From Lasioglossum baleicum (lineage: Eukaryota > Arthropoda > Insecta > Hymenoptera > Halictidae), in assembly GCF_051020765.1 (NCBI RefSeq), contig NC_134930.1, positions 3,968,001 through 4,032,000 on the forward strand: DNA of 64,000 nucleotides, given 5' to 3'. Shown here piece by piece: positions 18,820-27,932 of this stretch. Position 1 is the first letter of the stretch; every line of letters starts with the position of its first letter. The position numbers and the translations under genes are program-made. The notes under the pieces were generated by a model. It searched no databases. It was not told where the DNA came from and saw only the letters and a list, made by a program, of their open reading frames with translations.

Positions 18820-20178
18820 ATGTCTCGCCCAATCACGCGATCTCAAAAGGATCTCCGAGCAGATCCTAACGCAGACCTTCCTCCAATGACCGAGGAAGAG
18901 TTACTCCTTTATGCGCAAGACCTCGCCCGTAGAGAGCAATATCTCAAAGAAGAAACTGATTTTATTGCCAAATTGCGTCTCAAATATGAAGAAGACGCGC
19001 AAAACCAAAAGAATATGCTCGACGAAATACGAAAAGAGCTTCATAACATCCAAATCACGAGTCAAACCCTACGTCAACAAACGCCTACACCAGGCCCTAG
19101 TAACGTCTCTAATATGCGGGAACCTTCACCGCCAGAGCCACGCGAAATCCCACAGTATGAACCTACTGGTAATTTCGCTCTAAAACAAGCCGCCGAGCTT
19201 GTCCCTAGATTCGACGGAACTTCGTCTTCCGTCCTACAATTCATACGTGCATGCAAACGCGCGCGTGACACCGTACCGGCCACTGCAGAGCGTGCCCTCA
19301 CAAAATTGCTCTGCAATAAACTCCACGATCGTGCTTATGCCGCTATAGAAGGCCAGCACATATTCACAATTTCTGCACTATGCGAGAAATTACGAACAGT
19401 ACTGGGCCCATACAAATTCGTTGACCAGTACCGTGGCGATCTCGCGAGTGTACTCCAAGCTCCAAACGAGCACATCTTAGACTTCATCAATCGCGTTAAA
19501 GACCTTCGAACCGCGATTCAAGATGCCACAGATATTGGCCTTGATTACGAAGAACTAGATCGCTTCGTAGTAGATTGTTTTCTACGAGGTCTCCTTCCCC
19601 AGCTGCGTGCCGAAGTGCTTCATTGCCCTTCGCGAAATCCTGCCACTGTTTTCGAAGCAGCCATCTCTGCTTACAGGCAGTATGAGTCAGACCAGACTCG
19701 TCGACGAGAACTGATCCGCGAAGAAAAACGAGTCAGCTTCTCTGATAACCGGCCGTATCGCCCGCGTTCCACGAATGAATCCGCTCGTGATATCCCAGAA
19801 CGAACTCAAGAACGCCGCGATAACAGACCGGACTCGTCTCAGCAGTCCTCGAGAAACTTAAACCGAGACTCTTATCGCTCCCCGACGCCGCAACGGCGAT
19901 GGGAAAATAATCCTCGCGGCCAAAACACGTACCGCGATGGTCGCACAGATCGCCCTTCAAGCTCTAACAAATTTTGCAACTACTGCAAAGTCCCCGGGCA
20001 CGATATTCACGAGTGCCGTAAGCGCGCTTTTAATAATAATAGGAGGTCGGGAAACGAGTCCGGCCTCCCGACCGAAGCCAACCCCAGGCGGGAGGCCGCA
20101 TCTTCAAGTCAAACTACAGCCCGCACCCAAACAGCTATCCGGACGAACGACCAGTCCGACGATTCGTCTCAGCAGTAA
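18820..20178 (+). CDS. gag: Gag polyprotein, A3 (452 aa)
   Basis: Same organisation as A1 Gag: charged coiled-coil-like N-terminus, capsid-like middle, Arg/Ser-rich region and CCHC knuckle at residues 386-399 (C386, C389, H394, C399). The protein is identical to that of short copy A4 (38461-39819), including the TNESARD and PRGQN variants, and differs from A1, A6 and A7. This points to recombination or gene conversion between a full-length and a shortened element. Pol is reached by the frameshift signal at 20049. Confidence 0.94.
   Translation: MSRPITRSQKDLRADPNADLPPMTEEELLLYAQDLARREQYLKEETDFIAKLRLKYEEDAQNQKNMLDEIRKELHNIQITSQTLRQQTPTPGPSNVSNMREPSPPEPREIPQYEPTGNFALKQAAELVPRFDGTSSSVLQFIRACKRARDTVPATAERALTKLLCNKLHDRAYAAIEGQHIFTISALCEKLRTVLGPYKFVDQYRGDLASVLQAPNEHILDFINRVKDLRTAIQDATDIGLDYEELDRFVVDCFLRGLLPQLRAEVLHCPSRNPATVFEAAISAYRQYESDQTRRRELIREEKRVSFSDNRPYRPRSTNESARDIPERTQERRDNRPDSSQQSSRNLNRDSYRSPTPQRRWENNPRGQNTYRDGRTDRPSSSNKFCNYCKVPGHDIHECRKRAFNNNRRSGNESGLPTEANPRREAASSSQTTARTQTAIRTNDQSDDSSQQ
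20049..20098 (+). promoter_or_regulatory. -1 ribosomal frameshift signal (A3 gag-pol, reference)
   Basis: G GGA AAC at 20049-20055 is in gag phase (tcG GGA AAC). After a 5-base spacer comes a perfect 10-bp GC-rich stem, CGGCCTCCCG 20061-20070 with CGGGAGGCCG 20089-20098, and an 18-base loop. The -1 frame is open from the heptamer through to the protease and beyond. G GGA AAC is a known retroviral slippery heptamer. Confidence 0.85.
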
Positions 20179-23100
20179 ATCTTGCTGCAGACTCACCAAT
20201 TCCGCGCGTAAAAATCTCCGCCCCTCAATTACAAAAGAAGTGTGAATTTTTGTTGGACACGGGTTCGGAGATCAATTTGATTCGTGCGTCAAGTCTAGAA
20301 CCAATTCTACCTATAGATCATACGAACACTATAGAAGTCCAAGGAATAACCGAGGGATCCATTCCAACTCTCGGTCAAATTAAAATACACTTACAGGGTC
20401 AAAACCCTATCGAATTTCATGTCTTGGAAGAAAACTTCCCAATTAACATCGACGGAATCCTCGGTTCTCCCTTCTTCAGAACAGGAGCCGAGATCTCCTT
20501 TGCGAATGAATACATTACGATAGGAAACATTCGGGTTCCCTTCTCGAACCCTTGCGCGCCCACGGCTGAGCCTCGCGATAAATTGGCAGCAGAGGTTATT
20601 TCAATGCCTTCGTCTATGACCAACGATCTCGTTAAAACTCCAGCCGCCAAGCGTGAGGAACATTCGGCAAGGAACGTTCGAGTGTCTTCCTCAAATCCTC
20701 GTGCACCCGCGGTCAGACCTTGCAGAGCCCCGGTGACGGAGGTTATTTCAATGCCTCCTCGGGATTCGATCGAGTGCTCCCTAGAGAAAAACGCCGCGAA
20801 AAGCCGGCCGGAATCGAAGGAGACTCGAGAGATATCGGAGTACACTGCGAGAAGTCGGATCGTGGAGCGTCAGGATCGAGTCCGAACAAAGACTCCTCCG
20901 AAAACCGAAGAATTCGTCCTCGAACCTCGTACCGTTGCGTGCATAGCGGTCGACGTCGAAGGACCCAAACAGGGATATATCCGCCGTGTTAATGTAGCGC
21001 CGGATGTATTCCTGGGTGACTGCGTCGTCACCAATCGTAAAGGCAAAGCGAGCCTCCGGTGTTTTAACACCTCGTCGGAAAGAGTTTCATTTCGATTGCC
21101 CCCATTGGAGATGGAAGAAATCGAGTCGTACTCTCCCGACCATTCTAATTCCGGGTATCATCCCGACGTATTCGGTAACCATCCCGACCTTTCCAATTCC
21201 GGGAACCATCCCGACGCATTCGGTAACCATCCCGACATTACTAACTCCGGTAACCAGCCCGATTCTCATACTAACTCCGGTAACCAGCCCGATCCTCATA
21301 CTAACTCCGGTAACCAGCCCGATTCTCATACTAACTCCGGTAACCAGCCCGATCATTATACTAACTCCGGTAACCAGCCCGATAAAACCAAGGTCAGAAT
21401 GACCTATTCCATCGCAAATTCCCACGAAGCTCGCGTGAAAGAGCTATTAGAAACTATCCCCATGGATCATCTCAGCGGCGACGAAATGGACCATGTTAAA
21501 TCTTTGTTAGAAAAGCACAATGATCTTTTCCATCTCCAAGGGGATCGTTTGGGGAAAACAAATGCGGTGACTCACAGAATCATCACGACGGATGATATTC
21601 CAATCCATGTTAAACAGTATCGCTACCCACCAATCCACAAGGACGAAATCAACAAGCAAATGTCCGAACTCTTACGGAATGACATAGTCGTTCCATCTAA
21701 CTCACCTTATAATTCCCCCTTGTGGATTGTTCCTAAGAAAGCGGACGCCGAGGGTAACAAAAAGTGGCGCATGGTAATCGATTACCGCGCATTAAACGAG
21801 AAGTCGGTGGCCGACGCGTACCCGCTACCTAGCATTAACGAAATCCTAGATCAGTTAGGCAGCGCCGCATACTTCAGTGTGTTTGACTTAGCCAGCGGAT
21901 TCCATCAGATAGGAATGGAGAAGGAGGATGCCGCGAAGACCGCCTTCTCCACGCCTTTCGGCCACTACGAATTCAACAGAATGCCATTCGGTCTCCGTAA
22001 TGCTCCGGCTACCTTCCAAAGATTAATGGACACAGTCCTCTGCGGCCTACAAGGCAACGAACTCTTCGTGTACCTCGATGATATCGTGATCTACGCGCGT
22101 TCACTAGAAGAACATTATGCCAAATTCAATAAACTAGCCCGCCGACTGCGCGGAGCCAACCTCAAATTACAGCCCTCGAAATGCGGCTTCCTTCATAAGG
22201 AAGTGGCATACCTGGGACATCAGATTAGTCAAGACGGCGTCAGACCATGTCCCAAGAAAATTAACGCCGTACAAAATTTCCCACGACCTAAGAACGCGAA
22301 AAACGTGCGCGAATTTTTAGGCCTTGCAGGGTACTACCGCAAATTTATTAATGACTTCGCTAAAATCTCCAAACCCCTAACCCAACTCCTCGCCAAAGAG
22401 CACAATTTCGAATGGGGTCCAAAACAAGAAAAGGCCTTCGAAGACCTACGACAAGCTCTGTGTGACGAACCGGTCCTTCAATACCCGGATTTCGATAAGC
22501 CGTTTAACGTCACCTGCGATGCATCTGGATATGCCATCGGCGCCGTACTAAGCCAAGGCGAAGTAGGCAAGGATCGTCCCGTTGCCTATGCCTCAAGGAT
22601 CCTGCAGGGCGCTGAAGTGAACTATTCTACAATAGAGAAGGAGTGCTTAGCAATAATATTTGCAGTACAGTATTTTAGACCATATATTTACGGCCGAAAA
22701 TTTACACTAATCACAGACCATAAACCGCTGGTCTGGATGACGTCAGTAAAAGACCCTACGTCGCGCCTCCTCAGATGGCGCCTAAAACTGGCCGAGTTTG
22801 AATATAAAGTCGTCTACAAACCCGGAAAAGCGAATTCTAACGCTGATGCCCTCTCCCGAAACCCAGTTACGTTGCCCCTCTCATGGAGCACCCCTGGAGG
22901 CACATCGCCGCCAAGAGCACCGTTATCAAATCCAGGAACCCCTCTCTTCGATAACCGCCGAAGGAGATGGGCCGACTCGCATCTTATGCCACCGCCTCAG
23001 TCAATTCCCCCGAGGAAGAGGAAATCATCGTCAAACTCAACATCTGAACCACCATCGAAAACGCCACCACGCCCTAGGGCGAGTTCAGATGACGACAGCC

Positions 23101-25484
23101 TTTTGGTATCACCACCCCTAGTACCCGCCTCCAGTCAAGAGGAATCACCCATAACAGGACTAGAGGACATTTTAACCGCCGTCCCCAGCCTAATTCCCCA
23201 ACCAACGGGACCAAACTGGCTCGATGAAGAAGAAGAAACCTTACCCTCCGAGGACGAGGAAGAAGATGAGGAGCCAAGACGACAAGGGAGAATAACGTAC
23301 CTCCGCGACCGACTAATTATGAGGAAAGATAATTTAGTATGTTTCACAACCCTGGATGGTCAACCTATAGACCCAGGAGCCGTAGACCTCCATAGACAAA
23401 GGAAACTGTCCGACGGTCGAGATCTGACCTTATTCAAAGCAAAGATAAGTAATTTCGGTAGCAACAAGCTGATACAGATACCCATCAAACCATCCCTGAC
23501 TCACGAGGTTTCAACTGACGACCTAAAAGAATGTTTCCGGACATTACTTGATGTAGCCAACGAACTCGGACTGCGAACATTTTCAATCTCTAAAACCTAT
23601 ATAGACGACAATTCCATGGAGTACGTCTCGAACCTCCTCATCGCAACATTCGAAGACACCCCCGTACACATATTCTTCTGCGCAAACGAAATCCAGATAC
23701 CGGCCGAAGATAGATGGAATGATATTATCGCAGAAAATCACGTCTCTGCGTACGCAGGGCACAAAGGAATTACAAAAACCCTGAAGAGAATCCGCGAAAG
23801 ATATTGGTGGAGCGGTATGAAGATCCAGATAACGAACTACGTTAATAACTGCCTCAGTTGCCAACGTAATAAACTGACCAGGGTAAAAACGCGCCTGCCG
23901 ATGAGAATAACGGATACACCCGGTAGAGCGTTCGATAAGGTGTCCATGGACATTGTAGGGCCCCTTCCAACAACCAACGACGGAAACACATACATCTTAA
24001 CCATACAGGATCTATTAACGAAACACTCAACCGCAATCCCTCTTAAATCCGCCGATGCCATCAGCACTGCGGACGCATTTATAAACAATTTTATCTGCCG
24101 TTTCGGAATACCTAAAGCCATCCTAACGGATCAAGGAGCGAATTTCACAAGTTCCCTGATGAAGGCCATCGCAAAACGATTCAAAATAACTCGGCTGCAA
24201 ACAACAGCCTTCCACCCTCAAAGCAACGGGTCAATCGAGAGATCCCACCACGTCTTAGCAGAGTACCTGAAGCAATACGTCCACAAGAACAACTGGGACA
24301 AATGGGTCGATCTGGCAATGTTTAGTTACAATACGAGTGTCCACGAGGGCACAGATTTCACGCCGCACGAGTTAGTATTCGGCTCCTTGGCACGAGTCCC
24401 ATCCGCCGATTCCTACTCCTACGAATGCGAAAACGACTCCTATACCCACTACCTCTCCCAATTGCAAAGAAAGATAACCGAAACCCAGATTCGCGCGCGC
24501 GGAAACTTAGTCTCCGCGAAAAGGAAATCCAAATCATACTATGATAGAAGAATTAACCCGGTAGAATTCAAGGTGGGAGAACAGGTATTCCTACTCAAAG
24601 AACCCTGCAAGGGCAAATTCGATGCGCAATATACGGGTCCTCACGAAATTTGCGACATCCTAGACTCAAACAATGTAAAAATTAAAGTAGGGAACCATTT
24701 CAAGATTGTACATGCAAACAAACTCAAGCGTGCGCCGAATAATCCAACGCAAACCCCGCGTCAGCGAAACGTGACACTCATCTGGAAGAAGATAAGGAAA
24801 GAACCCTGCCCGTTCTCAGTAGCCCCCACCTCCCTGATGAGATACAGGCAATACCAAAGTAATGACGACACTAGCAACTTGACGAAAGACCGTCAGTACG
24901 CTACGAACCGTCACGACAGCAGCATCCAAGCGGGACAACCTAACAAGATGTGCAAACAAGGCAAGATCCATAGGACATCAGACCGTAGAGCCAAGAGGTA
25001 TCTACAGAACTACCTCCAAGTAATCTGTTTCACGGGAACAATCTATATAACCTCCGAGGGAAAACAATTATGCTGCACATGCAGTCTGCCTGCTAAGATA
25101 GGAAGAACGGAACGCTTCGATCACGTTAGAATGTACGGCATGTACAACACATGTGAACAATGCAAAGAGAACATCTGTGATGAAAAGCCAGTCTGGGACT
25201 GTGCTCCATGCGCTTACCAAATAGCACGTATGCGATCCAGGACAGATTTCCCTCACAGCCGTAGGCCAGTTATCGAAGAATTCAGTTTCGACTCTGAATC
25301 CAATTCCGACTCCGACACTGACTTCGACTCTGACTCCGACTCGGAAGACCTCCAAACCAGCGATAGTGACGCCACTTCAGACGAAGATGACTGGACGGTG
25401 CCATCAAAGGTACACATAGCTGCAGACATCAGGGACCACAATGCGGATCCCGACCAGGACGGAACAGCCGAACCTAACAATTAA
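20055..25484 (+). CDS. pol: Pol polyprotein, full-length A3 (PR-RT-RH-IN plus Cys-rich tail)
   Basis: About 1809 codons in the -1 frame. With codon 1 at the TTG at 20250: protease DTGSE 3-7 and flap near ILGSPFF (about 70); tether with HPD repeats about 300-378; RT with FDLASGFHQI (about 543) and YLDDI (about 606); RNase H with CDASGYA (about 755) and DALSR (about 863); an acidic Pro/Ser linker (about 880-1015); integrase HHCC (about 1162-1200), then D about 1233, D about 1293 and E about 1329 with exact D-x35-E spacing; GPHEI module about 1460; Cys-rich domain about 1606-1650; Ser/Asp tail about 1677-1715. No disruption, so it could supply enzymes to the short copies. Confidence 0.95.
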   Translation, partial: RVRPPDRSQPQAGGRIFKSNYSPHPNSYPDERPVRRFVSAVNLAADSPIPRVKISAPQLQKKCEFLLDTGSEINLIRASSLEPILPIDHTNTIEVQGITEGSIPTLGQIKIHLQGQNPIEFHVLEENFPINIDGILGSPFFRTGAEISFANEYITIGNIRVPFSNPCAPTAEPRDKLAAEVISMPSSMTNDLVKTPAAKREEHSARNVRVSSSNPRAPAVRPCRAPVTEVISMPPRDSIECSLEKNAAKSRPESKETREISEYTARSRIVERQDRVRTKTPPKTEEFVLEPRTVACIAVDVEGPKQGYIRRVNVAPDVFLGDCVVTNRKGKASLRCFNTSSERVSFRLPPLEMEEIESYSPDHSNSGYHPDVFGNHPDLSNSGNHPDAFGNHPDITNSGNQPDSHTNSGNQPDPHTNSGNQPDSHTNSGNQPDHYTNSGNQPDKTKVRMTYSIANSHEARVKELLETIPMDHLSGDEMDHVKSLLEKHNDLFHLQGDRLGKTNAVTHRIITTDDIPIHVKQYRYPPIHKDEINKQMSELLRNDIVVPSNSPYNSPLWIVPKKADAEGNKKWRMVIDYRALNEKSVADAYPLPSINEILDQLGSAAYFSVFDLASGFHQIGMEKEDAAKTAFSTPFGHYEFNRMPFGLRNAPATFQRLMDTVLCGLQGNELFVYLDDIVIYARSLEEHYAKFNKLARRLRGANLKLQPSKCGFLHKEVAYLGHQISQDGVRPCPKKINAVQNFPRPKNAKNVREFLGLAGYYRKFINDFAKISKPLTQLLAKEHNFEWGPKQEKAFEDLRQALCDEPVLQYPDFDKPFNVTCDASGYAIGAVLSQGEVGKDRPVAYASRILQGAEVNYSTIEKECLAIIFAVQYFRPYIYGRKFTLITDHKPLVWMTSVKDPTSRLLRWRLKLAEFEYKVVYKPGKANSNADALSRNPVTLPLSWSTPGGTSPPRAPLSNPGTPLFDNRRRRWADSHLMPPPQSIPPRKRKSSSNSTSEPPSKTPPRPRASSDDDSLLVSPPLVPASSQEESPITGLEDILTAVPSLIPQPTGPNWLDEEEETLPSEDEEEDEEPRRQGRITYLRDRLIMRKDNLVCFTTLDGQPIDPGAVDLHRQRKLSDGRDLTLFKAKISNFGSNKLIQIPIKPSLTHEVSTDDLKECFRTLLDVANELGLRTFSISKTYIDDNSMEYVSNLLIATFEDTPVHIFFCANEIQIPAEDRWNDIIAENHVSAYAGHKGITKTLKRIRERYWWSGMKIQITNYVNNCLSCQRNKLTRVKTRLPMRITDTPGRAFDKVSMDIVGPLPTTNDGNTYILTIQDLLTKHSTAIPLKSADAISTADAFINNFICRFGIPKAILTDQGANFTSSLMKAIAKRFKITRLQTTAFHPQSNGSIERSHHVLAEYLKQYVHKNNWDKWVDLAMFSYNTSVHEGTDFTPHELVFGSLARVPSADSYSYECENDSYTHYLSQLQRKITETQIRARGNLVSAKRKSKSYYDRRINPVEFKVGEQVFLLKEPCKGKFDAQYTGPHEICDILDSNNVKIKVGNHFKIVHANKLKRAPNNPTQTPRQRNVTLIWKKIRKEPCPFSVAPTSLMRYRQYQSNDDTSNLTKDRQYATNRHDSSIQAGQPNKMCKQGKIHRTSDRRAKRYLQNYLQVICFTGTIYITSEGKQLCCTCSLPAKIGRTERFDHVRMYGMYNTCEQCKENICDEKPVWDCAPCAYQIARMRSRTDFPHSRRPVIEEFSFDSESNSDSDTDFDSDSDSEDLQTSDSDATSDEDDWTVPSKVHIAADIRDHNADPDQDGTAEPNN
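21147..21383 (+). repeat. Coding tandem repeats in the tether (A3)
   Basis: Two 48-bp units (NSGxHPDxFGNHPDxx) followed by five NSGNQPD units. This is the lowest number of long units among the copies. Confidence 0.9.
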
Positions 25485-25749
25485 AATATACAGTCAGTTA
25501 CAGAAAAGTGCAAGTGAAAGTATTAGTGAACAAAGTGATTCCCCACCCACCCTAAACCCCGAGAAAAGACAGTCGAAAAATGAACATTGCGAATACGACT
25601 TGTCGGACATTACAAAACCAGCCCCAGCCCCACGTGCCGACACCGACAACATTTCAGTGCGACCAGTGTTTCGTACAAATATAGGAAATACTCGCCGAGA
25701 ACTGTGCTCCCTGCGCGGAGTACCCCCGGACGATGCATCGCATGAATGA
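25441..25749 (+). CDS. Small downstream ORF overlapping pol end (102 aa)
   Basis: ATG at 25441, overlapping the last 44 bases of pol in another frame and ending at 25749. It sits where errantivirus-like elements carry env, but has no signal peptide, membrane segment or cleavage site and is far too short. Its last 70 or so residues (EQSDSPPTLNPEKRQ to DDASHE) are the same as the C-terminus of the short-pol ORF in A4, A5, A6 and A7, where they are fused to the integrase tail. Either a small third ORF or the remains of a longer pol end. Function unknown. Confidence 0.4.
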   Translation: MRIPTRTEQPNLTIKIYSQLQKSASESISEQSDSPPTLNPEKRQSKNEHCEYDLSDITKPAPAPRADTDNISVRPVFRTNIGNTRRELCSLRGVPPDDASHE

Positions 25750-25770
25750 GTGTGTGGTCGGGTGTTGAGC

Positions 25771-25815
25771 GAGAAATTTCTTCCTTGTAAGAAATTTCTT
25801 TTCCGCGTTGGGAGG
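25771..25815 (+). promoter_or_regulatory. 3' UTR end: two HSE-like dimers and polypurine tract (A3)
   Basis: AGAAATTTCT occurs twice (about 25772 and 25790); each is a two-unit nGAAn-nTTCn site. The purine tract GGGAGG (25810-25815) directly precedes the LTR start TGTTACG. Confidence 0.6.
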
Positions 25816-26134
25816 TGTTACGTCGTCCGATGTACGACGTTGGCCTTGTACACACACTATGTATACAAGGTCTGATCTGCATAAGATCCACACACCGTCC
25901 CCTAGACATAAGAGCATAGTATTAAGATCTCATTATTCTATTGTTCTAATCCTTATCTCCGTCTCTACCCATCACCATAACTTCTCCTTGATCAACACCT
26001 TACCTCAGTTTCAACCCATCACCACGACACATAATGCAATAAAGTATTGCATCACTCTGGAAGCATCTAGAAGCTTCTAGAAACGTCGAGAAGTCCAAAG
26101 ACTGCTGCATCAGCAGTCCCACGCTCGTAGAGGG
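25816..26134 (+). repeat. A LTR shared by A3 and A4, first 319 bp
   Basis: Begins TGTTACGTCG after the polypurine tract and is cut at AGGG (26131-26134) by B copy 3. It includes the heat-shock array at 26059-26093 and AATAAA near 26038. Confidence 0.92.
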
Positions 26135-26850
26135 TGTGACGTCGGTCGCACCTCCGACGTTAGCTTTAAGACTACATGTAAAATTAGATACATAAGAGCG
26201 AGCGTTCCCCTTTAAAGATTCCAAAACTCCTAAAAATCCTCCATAACAATGAATCCTTAACACCACGTACATCTGATCGAAATCCGTCAACATAACCTAA
26301 AATCCAAAATCTGTCAAAATCCTAAAATAGCCAAAAATGGCCCAAACTCGAAGATTGAAATATCATTGGACTCGTGAGCGAAAATCATGAAACTAACCTA
26401 AAAATTTGTAGGTTATGTTCTCAATTCGCGTTTGTTTAGACTTTACCAAAATTTCGATTTTTGGTAATTTTCAAAAGTACTTAGAATATTTTCAAACATA
26501 TGATCGGTCGACAAATGATGTCAACTAATCATATGACATATAAAATTTACATCGAAACGCCTTGCAAGAGCAAGCGCTCGAAAATATTCTAAGTCCCAAT
26601 TTATTTAAATAAATAAATAGGTACGCCAATGGTTACCACTTAATTTTCGAGTCCTGCACCACTGGGAACGAAAACTGCTGACTCTAGTGCGGCGGCCATC
26701 GCGCTGTTTACGACGAAGACCGGCACAAAGAGGACACGGTCCCCTTTTGCGAAGTCAGCATTTTTCGGACGAACGTTATTCGTCGACGAACGTTCGATTC
26801 TCCCCAGTCCTCTCCGGGGACCCGAGTGGGTCAGTCGAGTTTTCGTCAAT

Positions 26851-26940
26851 CTTCCAAGTCCAGACTATTTAGACATAGTCTTTCCAAATCCAGATTGTTT
26901 AGACACAATCTTTCCAAATCCATACTGTTTAGACACAGTC
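26851..26940 (+). repeat. Three 30-bp tandem units, each a hairpin with TTAGAC loop
   Basis: Units at 26851, 26881 and 26911. Stems are GACTAT/ATAGTC, GATTGT/ACAATC and ACTGT/ACAGT around an invariant TTAGAC. Stem bases change in pairs between units, so pairing is kept. Confidence 0.8.
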
Positions 26941-27308
26941 CCTAATACCATTCAGTAATATCGTATTCTTATTCGTTTAATTCAAATATTACTTCGTTTA
27001 TTCAATTAAACATTTTTATTGCGTTTCATATTTCGTACTTAGTACGTATTTCGATTTCGTTAATAATAAGCATCTTTACCTTTGTATTCCTTTACGTTTA
27101 TAATATACTTTGTTTTACCAGAGTCAATCTAAATCCCAATTATTATTTCCTTGCTCCTAACTTCGTAGTTTGAAGTGACACGTTGTTAGTTAGAGATAGA
27201 GTTCTCACTGGAAAGTTCGCGAATAGTATTCCTTATTCAATTTCCTGTTACGTGTTCGCGTACGTGCGTGATAGTGATAGACTTGCTCGCATAGCAAGCT
27301 CCGCAGCA

Positions 27309-27480
27309 TCCACGTCCGTTTTCTCGAATCAAAATATCGTCAACCACGCGGACGATATTCGCGAGATAAATTCGCGGGATCGCACAGCGTCCACGCCCGT
27401 TTTCGCTAGTTAAAATATCGTCAATCACGCGGACGATATTCGTGAGTTAGATTCACGGTATCGTACAGCGTCCACGCCCG
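27309..27480 (+). repeat. 81-bp tandem repeat with 9-bp palindromes (B LTR)
   Basis: Two units containing AATATCGTC...GACGATATT (27333-27359 and 27414-27440), 9-bp perfect arms around a 9-base loop, with CGTCCACGCCCG spacers. B1 and B2 LTRs have lost most of one palindrome. Confidence 0.75.
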
Positions 27481-27572
27481 TTTCCTCAACGAGCGCATCC
27501 GTCTACAATACCGTAGCAGCCAGCTGTCAATCATTGGAGGTCGTTCCTGTCAAATATTGACGTGACAGAGTT

Positions 27573-27583
27573 TGGCGCAGTCG
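27573..27583 (+). other. Vestigial PBS inside the B LTR
   Basis: ACGTGACAGAG followed by TTTGGCGCAGTCG copies the LTR-end-plus-PBS junction, 364 bp before the present PBS. Only the first 11 bases of the PBS match. Confidence 0.6.
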
Positions 27584-27932
27584 TCAATCCTTGAAGGTCG
27601 TTTCCAGCCATTTGGATCAACGCCTGTCAAGCAGAGCGGACCGTATTCAAGGCCATCAGCGCAACCGTAGCTGTTCATCCGTTGCGAATTCATGTCTCGT
27701 GTCAATCGACAAGCAAGCGAAGCGTAAAAGTAAGTGGAACATATTACCGCGTATGTTTCAGGGTCGCGTGCATCATTCATCTGTGTAAGACTGCATGCAG
27801 GTGTCGGCATCGGGTCCTAGTCTGTTGATAAAAAGACCAACACTTTTATTAAATGTCAGTCAGTGGAAGAGTAGAGTAGCCGGGCCGCGGTATTCTCTTC
27901 TCTTGCTCTTATAGCCCCGCCAGGACGTGACA

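Larger units (their letters stand above)
26135..27932 (+). repeat. 5' LTR of B3 (1798 bp)
   Basis: TGTGACGTCG to GACGTGACA. It holds two overlapping AATAAA near 26608, three 30-bp hairpin units (26851-26940), an 81-bp tandem repeat with palindromes (from about 27333), and a vestigial PBS (27573-27583). Small ORFs within it do not stay open between subtypes, so none is called. Confidence 0.93.

Noticed and set aside
25485..25815. env gene after A3 pol
   Set aside because: Only a 102-aa frame without signal peptide, fusion or membrane segments; B has no ORF at all between pol and LTR.
27183..27413. 76-aa sense ORF in the B3 LTRs
   Set aside because: Lies across the 81-bp palindromic repeat and is destroyed by the deletion of about 19 bp in B1 and B2.
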